46,819 nt of DNA from CAYFLR01 sp964343805 (GTDB lineage Bacteria; Bdellovibrionota_B; Oligoflexia; CAYFLR01): positions 1-46,819 of the forward strand of contig CAYFLR010000047.1 of the NCBI GenBank assembly GCA_964343805.1, written 5' to 3'. Under the pieces are notes generated by a model. It ran no database searches. It had not been told where the DNA came from and saw only the letters and a list, made by a program, of their open reading frames with translations. The position numbers and the translations under genes are program-made. Positions 24,995 to 33,851 of this stretch are shown piece by piece (the stretch's first letter is position 1; each line of letters starts with the position of its first letter).

Positions 24995-25615
24995 TGAAAT
25001 CAAATAATCATTGGTCACTGAAAGTAGGAAAAACCCTGTTTGCCTACCGGGATTATACTCCTATCCCTCCATTATTACTGCTACTTTTCTTGGTGGAAGT
25101 GAAAGTTGCAGCTTTGATAGTGGGTTGTCTATTAATCGGAGTTGGTGAATACATTAGATTACATGGAGTTACTTATATTGGTTCTGTTTCTCGAACTCGG
25201 ACCAATGCCTTAGGGGCTAATTTGANNNNNNNNNNTCGTAAATGGTCCCTTTGCTGCGGTGAGAAACCCTCTTTATGTAGGAAATCTTTTTATCTCCACT
25301 GGAATTGTGTTTTTTTCCGGTGTTTTGTGGTTTGTTCCCGTTTTTATCTTTCTATTTTTTCTTCAATACCAACTGATTGTTCTTTGGGAAGAGACCAATT
25401 TGGAGAAGACCTTTGGTCAGGATTATTTAGATTATTGCCGAGAAGTACCTAGGTGGCTTCCTTCATTTTCAGATATTAAAGGCCTTTTTCTTTTTAGTCG
25501 AGCGGAAAATCCGGTTCTTAAAGAGCACTTTTTTGCAGCGTGTCTATCTGAACGGAACACCGTGTTGGCCATTCTTGGTATATCGTTACTGTTTTTTATT
25601 GCTAATAAGCTGTAG
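24994..25615 (+). CDS. Isoprenylcysteine-methyltransferase-like (ICMT/PEMT) membrane protein, interrupted by assembly gap
   Basis: Before the gap the protein has helices around residues 25-55. After ten Ns (25226-25235) the frame shifts by one and continues as VNGPFAAVRNPLYVGNL, the SAM-binding GPxxxxRNPxYxG motif of ICMT/PEMT-type methyltransferases. Next come helices and WEETNLEKTFGQDYLDYCREVPRWLP, also typical. The gene ends at TAG 25615. As with korA, the true gap must be a multiple of three for an intact gene. Substrate is unknown (lipid or protein methylation). Translationally coupled to the RdgC-like gene (TAATG). Confidence 0.8.
25226..25235. other. Assembly gap (10 N) inside the ICMT-like gene
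   Basis: Ten Ns, probably a placeholder. The flanking frames are offset by one, so the true missing length should be a multiple of three if the gene is intact. Confidence 0.95.
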
Positions 25616-25714
25616 GTTTCTATTTACATCCAACTTTATATGTGCTACTTTCACTCACCTCGTAACTCTAGTTTGCCGGTAGGGTTTTAAGTAAGTATAG
25701 TCAGGAGAACTTAA

Positions 25715-25960
25715 ATGGCGGTTAAATTTCGTTTACAAAGATGGGGAAGCAAAAGAAAACCATTTTATTTTGTGGTAGTTTCAGACTCTAGAACTCCTAG
25801 AGATGGAAGAATGTTGGAAAAAGTGGGTGTTTATGATCCACGTATGGAGCCTTCTCGCGTAGAAATTAAAGGTGATCGAGTTAAGCATTGGTATGGTGTT
25901 GGAGCACGACCTACAGATTCTGTTAAGCGCCTTTTTAAGATTGCGAATCTTGAGCTATAG
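25715..25960 (+). CDS. rpsP: Ribosomal protein bS16
   Basis: An 81-residue bS16 with the family N-terminus VKFRLQRWGSKRKPFYFVVV, ADSR-like SDSRTPRDGRMLEKVG, and YDPR. AGGAGAAC precedes ATG 25715. It opens the translation cluster rpsP-rimM-trmD; the KH-domain gene (khpA) often found between rpsP and rimM is absent, replaced by a 109-base spacer. Confidence 0.97.
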   Translation: MAVKFRLQRWGSKRKPFYFVVVSDSRTPRDGRMLEKVGVYDPRMEPSRVEIKGDRVKHWYGVGARPTDSVKRLFKIANLEL

Positions 25961-26069
25961 AAATCAGTTAATACTCTGTTTCTGATCTTTTCCCTTCAAT
26001 TAAGCTATTTAGAAGTAAGTTAGTTATCATTTACTCATGACTGCATTGTTGCAGCATGGTGAGCGGGCG

Positions 26070-26579
26070 ATGAGTGATTTAATTAGGATAGGTGTTCTTA
26101 CCAAACCCCATGGACTCAAAGGATATGTATGCCTGCATCTTGATAACCCTATAAAGTCTCTTCAGCAATTCAGTTATAAATCCATAATTATAGAAAAAAA
26201 CTCCGAGCAGTGGGAATGCGACATAGAGCACACTATGATCTCCTCCAAGAAGTTGGTTGTAAAATTGGTTGGATTGGATAGCCGGACAGATATTGAGGTC
26301 TATCGTGGCTGTGAGGTCTATGTCTGGGAAGATCAAATACCAGCTCCTAAAGAGGGAGAGTTTTACTATTATCAGATTGTAGGTTTTCAGGTGAGTCATA
26401 AAGATGGGGGTCCTTTGGGTGAAGTCACAGGGGTAATGAGCGGGGGAGTTCAAGATTTATTGGTCATTTCTTATCAAGAAAAGGAAGTCCTTCTTCCCGC
26501 CATTAAACCATTCTTGGTTGATGTTAATCTAGAAGCTAAAGAAGTGATTGTTGATCCCATCGAAGGCTTTTTTGAATGA
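26070..26579 (+). CDS. rimM: Ribosome maturation factor RimM
   Basis: Start taken at ATG 26070 (169 residues), since family homology begins at LIRIGVLTKPHGLKGYV; an ATG at 26037 adds 11 residues. The C-terminal PRC-barrel part has EFYYYQIVGFQV, GVQDLLVI and LLPAIKPFLVDV. RimM assists 30S head assembly around S19. Its stop overlaps the trmD start by 4 bases (ATGA), so the two are coupled. Confidence 0.95.
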   Translation: MSDLIRIGVLTKPHGLKGYVCLHLDNPIKSLQQFSYKSIIIEKNSEQWECDIEHTMISSKKLVVKLVGLDSRTDIEVYRGCEVYVWEDQIPAPKEGEFYYYQIVGFQVSHKDGGPLGEVTGVMSGGVQDLLVISYQEKEVLLPAIKPFLVDVNLEAKEVIVDPIEGFFE

Positions 26580-27262
26580 ACTTTGTTATTCTAACCATCT
26601 TTCCTCAAATGTTTCAGAGTCCTTTTGCGGAGGGGGTTGTCCATCGAGCTGTTCAAAAAGAGATTATTAATATCCATACAATAGACATAAGAGACTTTGC
26701 TGAAAATAAACATCGTAGAGTTGATGATGCTCCCTTTGGGGGGGATGATGGGATGGTTTTTTTGCCAGAGCCCTTATTTAAATGTATGCGTTTTTGTAAA
26801 AAGAAATTTGGTCCTGGTCATGTGGTTTTTATGACGCCCTCAGGGACCCCTTTAACTCACAACCGGGTAGTGGAAATAGCAGAGAATGAGAAAACCCTCT
26901 ACATTGTATGTGGGCGGTATGCGGGAATTGATCAGCGGTTTATCGATGAATTTGTAGATGAAGAACTCTCCATTGGAGACTATGTGATAAGTGGAGGAGA
27001 GCTAGCTGGAATGATCCTTGTTGATGCTTTGGCGAGGCAGGTAGATGGGGTTTTGGGAAATCAGGATTCTGTGGCAAATGATTCTTTTTCTAATGGTTTG
27101 CTGGAGTATCCACTTTACACCCGCCCGGCAAATTTTGAAGGTCGCCCTGTTCCCGAAGTGCTACTTTCGGGAAATCACGGTGAAATAAAAAAGTGGCGAG
27201 TTAAAGAGTCTCTTCGAAAGACCAAATTGGTTCGGCCTGACCTACTAAAAGGCAAAGGGTAG
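26576..27262 (+). CDS. trmD: tRNA (guanine-37-N1)-methyltransferase TrmD
   Basis: A 228-residue SPOUT methyltransferase with a deep trefoil knot. GGDDGMVFLPEP, VCGRYAGIDQRF (family usually CGRYEGIDQR), and SIGDYVISGGELAG are present, followed by the long LLEYPLYTRP segment. It methylates G37 of tRNAs to prevent frameshifting. It overlaps rimM by 4 bases and is 20 bases before a second SPOUT-type gene. Confidence 0.96.
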   Translation: MNFVILTIFPQMFQSPFAEGVVHRAVQKEIINIHTIDIRDFAENKHRRVDDAPFGGDDGMVFLPEPLFKCMRFCKKKFGPGHVVFMTPSGTPLTHNRVVEIAENEKTLYIVCGRYAGIDQRFIDEFVDEELSIGDYVISGGELAGMILVDALARQVDGVLGNQDSVANDSFSNGLLEYPLYTRPANFEGRPVPEVLLSGNHGEIKKWRVKESLRKTKLVRPDLLKGKG

Positions 27263-27282
27263 ATAAAACTAAGAGAGAACTT

Positions 27283-27840
27283 ATGGCTAATCATTATATA
27301 TGCTTACTTCATTATCCAATTCTTAATAAATATCAGGAGGTTATTACTACAGCAGTCACTAACTTTGATATTCATGATATTGCCAGGTCGGCTAAAACAT
27401 ATGGGATAAAAGAGTACTTTATAGTGCATCCTGTGCAAGAACAGGTGGAAATGGTCAAGCACTTAATTTCTCATTGGCAAACGGGGTATGGCGCCACCTT
27501 CAACCCTGACCGTAAGAATGCTTTAGATAATGTGTCCATCGTTACGAACTTTGATGAGATGGTTGAAAAGGTAAAACTGATAGAAGGGGTGGCCCCAAAA
27601 ACGGTTTTTACCACGGCTAAGATGGGGGAATCAGTTTTCTCTTATAGTGATATGAGAAAAGAAATAGAGAAGAATCAGCATCCCTTATTATTTGTCTTTG
27701 GAACAGGGCATGGAATTGTGGAATCTTTTTTTGATCGAGCCGATTATGTTCTGGCGCCTATAAATGGACCTACTGATTACAACCACTTATGCGTTCGTGC
27801 GGCGGTGTCTATTATACTAGATCGACTTTTTGGATGTTAA
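27283..27840 (+). CDS. SPOUT-superfamily RNA methyltransferase (RNA_Me_trans, trmD-linked)
   Basis: A 185-residue protein recognised from HYICLLHYPILNKYQEVITTAVTNFDIHDIARS, a family conserved next to trmD in Aquificae and former deltaproteobacteria. The C-terminal knot-like part has LLFVFGTGHGIVES and GPTDYNHLCVRAAVSIILDRLFG. The family is predicted to methylate RNA; the target is not established to my knowledge. It follows trmD by 20 bases and precedes the rplS promoter region. Confidence 0.85.
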   Translation: MANHYICLLHYPILNKYQEVITTAVTNFDIHDIARSAKTYGIKEYFIVHPVQEQVEMVKHLISHWQTGYGATFNPDRKNALDNVSIVTNFDEMVEKVKLIEGVAPKTVFTTAKMGESVFSYSDMRKEIEKNQHPLLFVFGTGHGIVESFFDRADYVLAPINGPTDYNHLCVRAAVSIILDRLFGC

Positions 27841-27850
27841 ACCTGGAAAA

Positions 27851-27899
27851 AAGCTTAGGAATCGCCGCGGCCCACACTATTTTTGAGCTTAATTTTTTT
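27851..27899 (+). terminator. Possible rho-independent terminator after the trmD operon
   Basis: AAGCTTA (27851-27857) can pair with TGAGCTT (27884-27890), one wobble included, and is followed by AATTTTTTT. The long loop contains the palindrome GCCGCGGC. Position between the SPOUT gene and the rplS promoter fits a terminator, but the loop is longer than usual, so this is tentative. Confidence 0.4.
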
Positions 27900-27908
27900 A
27901 AATTCCTA

Positions 27909-27937
27909 TTGACCCAATAGGGGAGATCATGTATAAG
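27909..27937 (+). promoter_or_regulatory. Sigma-70-type promoter for rplS
   Basis: TTGACC (27909-27914) and TATAAG (27932-27937) with a 17-base spacer match the consensus at five of six positions each. Transcription would start near 27944, giving a leader of about 45 bases before rplS, consistent with rplS being uncoupled from trmD here. Confidence 0.75.
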
Positions 27938-27988
27938 ATTACATTCTAATTTTTGCGTGTATTTACACAACTAACAGGAACATGAATT

Positions 27989-28369
27989 ATGCAAAATCCA
28001 ATTTTAGACCAAATTGCCGATGAGGAAATCAAAAAACTTGGTAAAACTCTTCCTCAATTTAGAGCTGGCGATACTGTAAAAATATTTTATCAAATCCCAG
28101 AAGGCAAAGGAAAGATGCGTATCCAACCTTTTCAAGGTGTGGTTATAAAGAAGAAGTGTGGAAAGCTAGATGGTACTTTTACTGTTCGTAAAATGTCTGG
28201 TGGTACCGGTGTTGAGAGAACATTCCCTCTTCATAGCCAATACATTGATAAAGTAGAAATTATTTCTCTAGGTAAAGTAAGACGTTCAAGACTTTACTAT
28301 CTAAGAAAACTAAGAGGAAAAGCTGCTCGTATCCAAACTCGTTATGTGGCACCTGCCAAATCCAAGTAA
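27989..28369 (+). CDS. rplS: Ribosomal protein bL19
   Basis: A 126-residue bL19 with FRAGDTVKIFYQIPEGKGK, the RIQPFQGVVI core, TFTVRKMSGGTGVERTFPLHS and the C-terminal RSRLYYLRKLRGKAARI. It stabilises the 30S-50S interface. It ends the rpsP-trmD-rplS ribosomal cluster and is followed after 3 bases by the LPS glycosyltransferase gene, so the two are probably cotranscribed. Confidence 0.97.
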   Translation: MQNPILDQIADEEIKKLGKTLPQFRAGDTVKIFYQIPEGKGKMRIQPFQGVVIKKKCGKLDGTFTVRKMSGGTGVERTFPLHSQYIDKVEIISLGKVRRSRLYYLRKLRGKAARIQTRYVAPAKSK

Positions 28370-28372
28370 GAT

Positions 28373-29455
28373 TTGAGTAAAAAAATACTTCTTATTCGTT
28401 TCAGTTCCATTGGGGATATTGTTCTTATTACTCCCCTATTATCTTCCTTAAAACGGACGTTTGAAAATTGCCATGTCTCTTTAATGACAAAGTCTGTTTA
28501 TGTGGATATTTTAAAAGATCATCCTGACCTAGATGAGCAGGTAGTTTATAAAAGTGTCTCCTCTGCCAGAGAGTATATTCAACATGAAAATTTTGATTGG
28601 GTGATTGATGCTCACAATTGTTTGAGGTCAAGACTTATCTGTCTGTTTAGAAGTAATGTGGTCCGCTTACCAAAATTTCGTGTTTCTCGTAATCTATCTA
28701 TTTGGTTTAAAAAACCCTCCTTTTTTAATCAGAATAATATCAGAGTTAAAGATGTATTAGTGACTCTGGTCTCCAAACTGTCTTCAAAGCCGGTTTTAAC
28801 AGGGGAAACCTCACTTCAAGTAAATAAGATAGTGCAAAAAAAATGTTTAGAACGCCTTTTAACGGATCTTCCAACTAAGAACCCTTTGCAGTTAAATCAA
28901 AATAATGAGGTGAATGTTTTTGAGCTTCGTGAACAGATTAAAATTGTCACGCTTGTTCCGGGAGCAGCCTTCCCTCAAAAATGTTGGCCTTCTGAGCATT
29001 TTAGCAGTTTGATTAATAAACTCATGGAGCAATATCCAGAGATCAACTTTGTAATAGTGGGTGGACCTTCAGATGCTGAGTCTGCAGATCGTATTCTAAA
29101 TAGCCTCAATAATAGGGAAAGATGTCTATCTTATGTGGGAAAATTGACTTTAGAAGAGTCTATGGCCTTTTGCAGTTTCTCATCATTGGTATTTACTAAT
29201 GATACAGGTATGATGCACATTGCTGAGGCATTCAAAATAGATGTTATGGCTTTCTTTGGTCCGACAACTAGAGACTTTGGCTTTTTTCCCTACCGTCCAA
29301 ACTCAGTGGTTTTTGAAGCTGATTTGTCTTGTCGTCCCTGTTCCTTGCATGGGAAGAAAACATGTAAACGGGGAACAGTAGAATGCCTTTCATCCATCAC
29401 TCCAGATCAGGTTTTTAACAGGGTAAAAGCTGAATATTCTTCTCTTTTAAACTAA
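28373..29455 (+). CDS. Glycosyltransferase family 9 (ADP-heptose:LPS heptosyltransferase-like)
   Basis: A 360-residue cytoplasmic enzyme starting at TTG 28373. The N-terminal KILLIRFSSIGDIVLITPLL and the C-terminal acceptor/donor segment FTNDTGMMHIAEAF are the hallmarks of family GT9. A Pro-Gly-rich middle motif VPGAAFPQKCWPSEHF matches WaaC/WaaF. It probably adds heptose to the lipid A-Kdo core; the next gene makes the Kdo-lipid A link, which supports this. WaaF versus WaaC cannot be decided. Confidence 0.9.
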   Translation: MSKKILLIRFSSIGDIVLITPLLSSLKRTFENCHVSLMTKSVYVDILKDHPDLDEQVVYKSVSSAREYIQHENFDWVIDAHNCLRSRLICLFRSNVVRLPKFRVSRNLSIWFKKPSFFNQNNIRVKDVLVTLVSKLSSKPVLTGETSLQVNKIVQKKCLERLLTDLPTKNPLQLNQNNEVNVFELREQIKIVTLVPGAAFPQKCWPSEHFSSLINKLMEQYPEINFVIVGGPSDAESADRILNSLNNRERCLSYVGKLTLEESMAFCSFSSLVFTNDTGMMHIAEAFKIDVMAFFGPTTRDFGFFPYRPNSVVFEADLSCRPCSLHGKKTCKRGTVECLSSITPDQVFNRVKAEYSSLLN

Positions 29456-29494
29456 AGAGTGTTAAAACAACGGTTGATTGGAGCTATCACGGAA

Positions 29495-30781
29495 ATGAAA
29501 ATACGGTTGTTGTTTTATAACTTGATAATATCTCTTTTTGTTCTTCCCATTATCTACACATTTGGTTGGTTGAACAAAACCCTTGCTAAAAACTTGAAAG
29601 GTCGTTGGGGACTTGTGGGACGAGCTCGTCTGTTTCGCCAAAAAGATGAAAAGAGTCCACTGGTGCTCATCCATGTATCTTCAGCTGGCGAGTTTGAGCA
29701 AGTGAGACCACTCATTGGTCTTATTAAAAAGGAATCTCCGTCTACATTAATTGGGCTTACTTTTTTTTCCTCCTCTGGCTTGCGCTTTTTTGCAAAGACA
29801 GATTGCCAGGATTTAGACTTTGTTGATTTTTGTCCTCTTGATTTTTATTTAACAACCAAAAAGTATCTAGAAATACTCCATCCTACCGCTCTTATCTTTG
29901 TTAGATATGATCTTTGGCCTAATTTAATTCACAATGCTGCCGCTTTATCTGTTCCTTTATTTCTGATTGATGCCACTATGCACAAAAAATCACTTATGCC
30001 ACTGGCTGTGATTCGATCCTTTTATCAAGATATGTTTTCACATTTTACCTATATCATGACTATCGCCAAAGAAGATCAAGAGTTGTATCAAAGAGTGTTT
30101 CTTCCGTTGAAAGAAAAAACAATCGTGACCACCGGTGATACAAAGTATGACCGGGTACTGGAGTTGCGACAAAAGCCACCAGGTTCCCTAGTTTCAGGCT
30201 ATACATTTAATCAGTTTTATCTGGTGGCGGGGTCCACTTGGCAAAAAGATGAAGAGTACTTAATGAAAGCTTATCGGGATCTCAAAGAGATTCGACCTGA
30301 GCTGCAATTGATTCTTGTTCCTCATGAAATAGAAAGATCTACAGAAATAGAAGCAAAAGCTCAATTGATGGGACTAAAGATAAAAAAACTTGATCAGTTC
30401 AAGAAAGGTGAGTCCATTGAGTTTGATGGTATTATCCTGGTGGATTTAATCGGAGTCTTAGTTGATCTTTACGGCATAGCAAATATTGCGTATGTAGGTG
30501 GAGCTATCAATGCTAGAGTTCACAATGTGATAGAACCAGCGGCTTTAGGGGTTCCTGTAGTATTTGGTTCCAATTATCAGAACTCAAAGGAAGCCATCGG
30601 ATTAATTAAAAGTGAAGGGGCTCAATGTTTTAACTCTTATCAAGATTGTGTTGACATTTTAGGTCACCTTGTTACAAATATTGCTTCTGGGAAAAAAATT
30701 GGCCAGCGAGCATTTGAATATGTGGAAAGTAATGCAGGAGCCTCAGAAAAGTGTTATTACCTGATTAAGCAAACGGTATAA
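29495..30781 (+). CDS. waaA: 3-deoxy-D-manno-octulosonic acid (Kdo) transferase WaaA
   Basis: Start placed at ATG 29495 (428 residues, the family size) because homology begins near FYNLIISLFVLPIIY; a GTG 36 bases upstream is possible. An N-terminal membrane helix, HVSSAGEFEQVRP with the catalytic Glu, and VGGAINARVHNVIEPAALGVPVVFG near the C-terminus are diagnostic. It transfers Kdo from CMP-Kdo to lipid IVA at the inner face of the inner membrane. Its presence shows an LPS-bearing Gram-negative host. Confidence 0.93.
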   Translation: MKIRLLFYNLIISLFVLPIIYTFGWLNKTLAKNLKGRWGLVGRARLFRQKDEKSPLVLIHVSSAGEFEQVRPLIGLIKKESPSTLIGLTFFSSSGLRFFAKTDCQDLDFVDFCPLDFYLTTKKYLEILHPTALIFVRYDLWPNLIHNAAALSVPLFLIDATMHKKSLMPLAVIRSFYQDMFSHFTYIMTIAKEDQELYQRVFLPLKEKTIVTTGDTKYDRVLELRQKPPGSLVSGYTFNQFYLVAGSTWQKDEEYLMKAYRDLKEIRPELQLILVPHEIERSTEIEAKAQLMGLKIKKLDQFKKGESIEFDGIILVDLIGVLVDLYGIANIAYVGGAINARVHNVIEPAALGVPVVFGSNYQNSKEAIGLIKSEGAQCFNSYQDCVDILGHLVTNIASGKKIGQRAFEYVESNAGASEKCYYLIKQTV

Positions 30782-30809
30782 ATTTGGTCTTTATTACGAG
30801 TGCATTTGA

Positions 30810-30829
30810 GAAACAGTGGTCACAGTTTC
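30810..30829. promoter_or_regulatory. 20-bp imperfect palindrome before RNase G/E gene
   Basis: GAAAC-A-GTG-GT-CAC-A-GTTTC reads as its own complement except at one symmetric pair. It lies 31-50 bases before the RNase G/E ATG, in the 78-base spacer after waaA. It could be an operator or an mRNA hairpin involved in autoregulation, as known for RNase E leaders in principle; that link is inference. Confidence 0.35.
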
Positions 30830-30859
30830 CCAACATTTTAACTAAATAAAGTGGGTTTT

Positions 30860-32455
30860 ATGGCAGGTTCAGAACTTCTTATTAATTGCAGTCCTTTTGA
30901 AACAAGGGTCGCTCTTTTAGAGAATGATCAAGTTGCTGAAATTTTTATTGAGCGTGATACTCGCAAAGGTATTGTGGGGAATATCTACAAAGGTAAAATC
31001 ATAAAAATTGTACCCGGTTTGCAAGCTGTTTTTGTGGATATCGGTGGGGAGAAGGCCGCCTTTTTATATGTTAATGATGTGGTGGCCGCTTCCTTGGATC
31101 CTGAAGATACAGAAGAAATAGAAAACGTTGATGAAGGAAGCATTGAAGAGTATGTAGACGATTTTCATTCCTCAGAAGAGGAGAGTGGTGAGAGTCAAAT
31201 CGAAGGCCAGGGTGGTGAAATTTTAGTGGGCAAAACGGGTCTAAAGAAAAGAGTTGCGCCCATTCAAGATGTTTTGGAGGAAGGGAAAGAGATTATCGTC
31301 CAGGTTGCCAAAGATATGATCGGAACTAAAGGGGCCAGGTTGACCACCTACATCTCTTTACCCGGTCGATATTTAGTGTATATGCCTAATGTAGATCATG
31401 TGGGAGTCTCTAAAAGAATTCAAGATGAAGAGGATCGAGAGAGGCTTAAAACATTTGTTGAAGGTATTCGAGGTGATAAAGGCGGTTTTATTGTTAGAAC
31501 TGCAAGTGCAGGAGTAGACACTAAGAAGCTAAAAAACGAAAGTGAGTTTTTACTTAAACTTTGGAGAGATATCACCAGAAAAACTCAAAAGATTTCTGCT
31601 CCCACCCTTCTTCATAGTGAGGTGGGAATTACTCTACGAGCGGCTCGTGATCTTTTTACTAAAGATGTTGATCGGCTTATTGTTGATGATGTGAAAGAGT
31701 ATCAAAAGTTGGTTCGTTTTATTAATGCTTATCTCCCTCGTTTTAGAAAAAATGTTCATCTTTATGATGATTCGGAACCTATATTTAATAAATATGGACT
31801 TAATTTAGAAATTGCCCGGGCCTTGGGAAGTAAAGTCTGGCTCAAATCGGGTGGCTATATCATAATCGAACAAACAGAGGCATTGACCTCCATCGATGTA
31901 AATACCGGGCGTTACATAGGTCAAGAAAATCTTGAAGAGACCAGCCTATTAACCAATTTAGAAGCTGCAAAAGAGATTGCTATTCAAGTGCGGTTAAGAA
32001 ATGTAGGTGGTATCATCATCGTTGATTTTATTGATATGGAAAAGGAAGATAATAGGGAGAGAGTATTCGAGGCATTGCAAGAGTCATTCAGTTCGGATCG
32101 AGCTAAGACTAATATTTTAAAAATGTCTGAGTTGGGTCTCATTCAAATGACAAGAAAGAGAATTCGAGAGAGTATAGGTCGTACATTGACAGAGCCGTGT
32201 CCTTCATGTGATGCGCTCGGCAGAGTAAAAAGTCTAAAAACCATTGTCTACTCGATATTGCACGATGCCTATTCCATAGCAAGGGAAGAAAAGTTACATA
32301 GCATTACTATCATAACTTCAAGAGAGGTTATGAAACAATTTTATAATCAAGAAGCCATTTATCTTGAAATTTTCGAAAAAGAATTTGGAGTTCGAATTAA
32401 AATAGAATCTAAAGAAGAAGTTTCAAGAGATTATTATGAATTCATGTTAGAGTAG
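30860..32455 (+). CDS. rng: Ribonuclease G/E family protein
   Basis: Start at ATG 30860 (531 residues). The S1 RNA-binding domain covers about residues 35-130 and contains an acidic insertion (about 80-125, rich in Glu/Asp/Ser). The catalytic core has SIDVNTGRYIG and GIIIVDFIDM, each with the metal-binding Asp, and the zinc-link CPSC lies near residue 440. It lacks the long C-terminal degradosome scaffold of RNase E, so RNase G is the closer match. It processes 16S rRNA 5' ends and decays mRNA. Confidence 0.94.
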   Translation: MAGSELLINCSPFETRVALLENDQVAEIFIERDTRKGIVGNIYKGKIIKIVPGLQAVFVDIGGEKAAFLYVNDVVAASLDPEDTEEIENVDEGSIEEYVDDFHSSEEESGESQIEGQGGEILVGKTGLKKRVAPIQDVLEEGKEIIVQVAKDMIGTKGARLTTYISLPGRYLVYMPNVDHVGVSKRIQDEEDRERLKTFVEGIRGDKGGFIVRTASAGVDTKKLKNESEFLLKLWRDITRKTQKISAPTLLHSEVGITLRAARDLFTKDVDRLIVDDVKEYQKLVRFINAYLPRFRKNVHLYDDSEPIFNKYGLNLEIARALGSKVWLKSGGYIIIEQTEALTSIDVNTGRYIGQENLEETSLLTNLEAAKEIAIQVRLRNVGGIIIVDFIDMEKEDNRERVFEALQESFSSDRAKTNILKMSELGLIQMTRKRIRESIGRTLTEPCPSCDALGRVKSLKTIVYSILHDAYSIAREEKLHSITIITSREVMKQFYNQEAIYLEIFEKEFGVRIKIESKEEVSRDYYEFMLE

Positions 32456-32484
32456 GTTGATTAATTTTTTTGATGAGGTTTAAT

Positions 32485-33840
32485 ATGCGCTGGTTCGGAA
32501 TTGTCGGCATCTTTTTCTGTTTTTTCTCTACCCCTTTATCAGCTTTGTTTCTAGATGCAGAAGGTTACTATGTCTTTTCTGGTGAGTTTGCTAAATATCG
32601 AACTTTTAATGATATTGAAGGAAGTGATTACGATCAACTCAGGCACCGATTTACCCTAAATTTAGATTTTAAAGTAACTGAAAAAATATCCATCTTCTCA
32701 GATGTGAAAGTTTTTCCTTATCCCGGACAAGATTATTTGGGGGGAGAGGGTACTCTGTCTTCACCTGCTGCCAACCGTTCTCCTTTTGATCACGGTTTCA
32801 AACCTTCTCCTTTTTACCTAGAACGTATTTGGGTTCGCTACCTTACAGACTATGGTATTTGGATGATGGGAAGGGCTCCAAAGCACTTTGGATTAGGTCT
32901 CTTATTTAACGAAGGAAGAGGCCTTTTTGATGATGTCCATGATACCACTGATCGCATTTCCTATATTAATCAGTTGGGGTCCATAGAATTTAATTTAGGA
33001 TATGAAAAGTTACAGGAATTGGGAACTTGTCCTGGCTGTACAGTGAAGTCTGGTGGAGGCTCTAGAGCTGATGATATGTATGGTTTCTACTTTGGTTTAA
33101 AGTACTATCCAGATCATCGTGACTTCCGTTTTTTCTGGCAAAAAACGATTCGAGGAAATGATAAAACATACATTGATTATTACATGATCAATTTAAATCT
33201 TCTTTTTGCAGATTTTAACATTAAGTCGGAAATGGATTTCTTAATTGGAAGAACCAGAGACCTCCATGTAGTTAACTATTGGGGAGGTAAAGAGGGAGTT
33301 AGAAATAGTGTATCTGGCATTTTATTTTTACTCCAAGGGGATTATACTTTCCTTCCTCACCACAATGTGGCAATGGACGTAGGTTACGCCAGTGGGGATG
33401 AAGATCTATTTAGAAATGCTCGTGATAGAAAAAATGAAGATGCCTCTGCTTTAAGCTTTCATCCCAATATAAAACCTGCCCTACTTATGTATAATACTCC
33501 TGCAGAATATGCCAATTCAACTAGTTCGCTCTACAATCAAGGAGTTATAAACACTTATTATGTTAAAACTTCCTATAGATATGAAACTCTCTCTTTTGGT
33601 TCTATTACTCCCTCAATTATTTGGGGCTCTTTAGTTGAAACTAACCCAAACAAAGATGGTTTAGGGGCATCTAAAAATCTAGGGTTAGAAATTGATGTGA
33701 TTTATCGTAAAATGTTCGTAAGAAATGTCGGTTTCTCCCTTGGTGGTGGATTCATGTTTGCAGGAGATGCCTTCAAAGGAAAAGACATTAAGAAAGAGCA
33801 TGGTTATATAATAGAGTCTTCAGTTCAATTTTTATTTTAA
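32485..33840 (+). CDS. Predicted outer-membrane beta-barrel protein
   Basis: Start at ATG 32485 with GAGG six bases upstream (451 residues); earlier TTG/ATG starts lengthen the N-terminus by five residues. A clear signal peptide (residues 1-17: FGIVGIFFCFFSTPLSA) is followed by alternating Tyr/Phe-rich strands such as YYMINLNLLFADFNIKSEMDF, and the last residue is Phe (SSVQFLF), the usual barrel end. No named porin family was recognised. It probably forms a channel or structural barrel. Confidence 0.75.
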   Translation: MRWFGIVGIFFCFFSTPLSALFLDAEGYYVFSGEFAKYRTFNDIEGSDYDQLRHRFTLNLDFKVTEKISIFSDVKVFPYPGQDYLGGEGTLSSPAANRSPFDHGFKPSPFYLERIWVRYLTDYGIWMMGRAPKHFGLGLLFNEGRGLFDDVHDTTDRISYINQLGSIEFNLGYEKLQELGTCPGCTVKSGGGSRADDMYGFYFGLKYYPDHRDFRFFWQKTIRGNDKTYIDYYMINLNLLFADFNIKSEMDFLIGRTRDLHVVNYWGGKEGVRNSVSGILFLLQGDYTFLPHHNVAMDVGYASGDEDLFRNARDRKNEDASALSFHPNIKPALLMYNTPAEYANSTSSLYNQGVINTYYVKTSYRYETLSFGSITPSIIWGSLVETNPNKDGLGASKNLGLEIDVIYRKMFVRNVGFSLGGGFMFAGDAFKGKDIKKEHGYIIESSVQFLF

Positions 33841-33851
33841 GTTGAAAAAAT

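Noticed and set aside
25673..25701. TTGCCG-17-TATAGT promoter before rpsP
   Set aside because: Good match, but the start site would fall near 25708, after the AGGAG ribosome site, so it could not serve rpsP translation.
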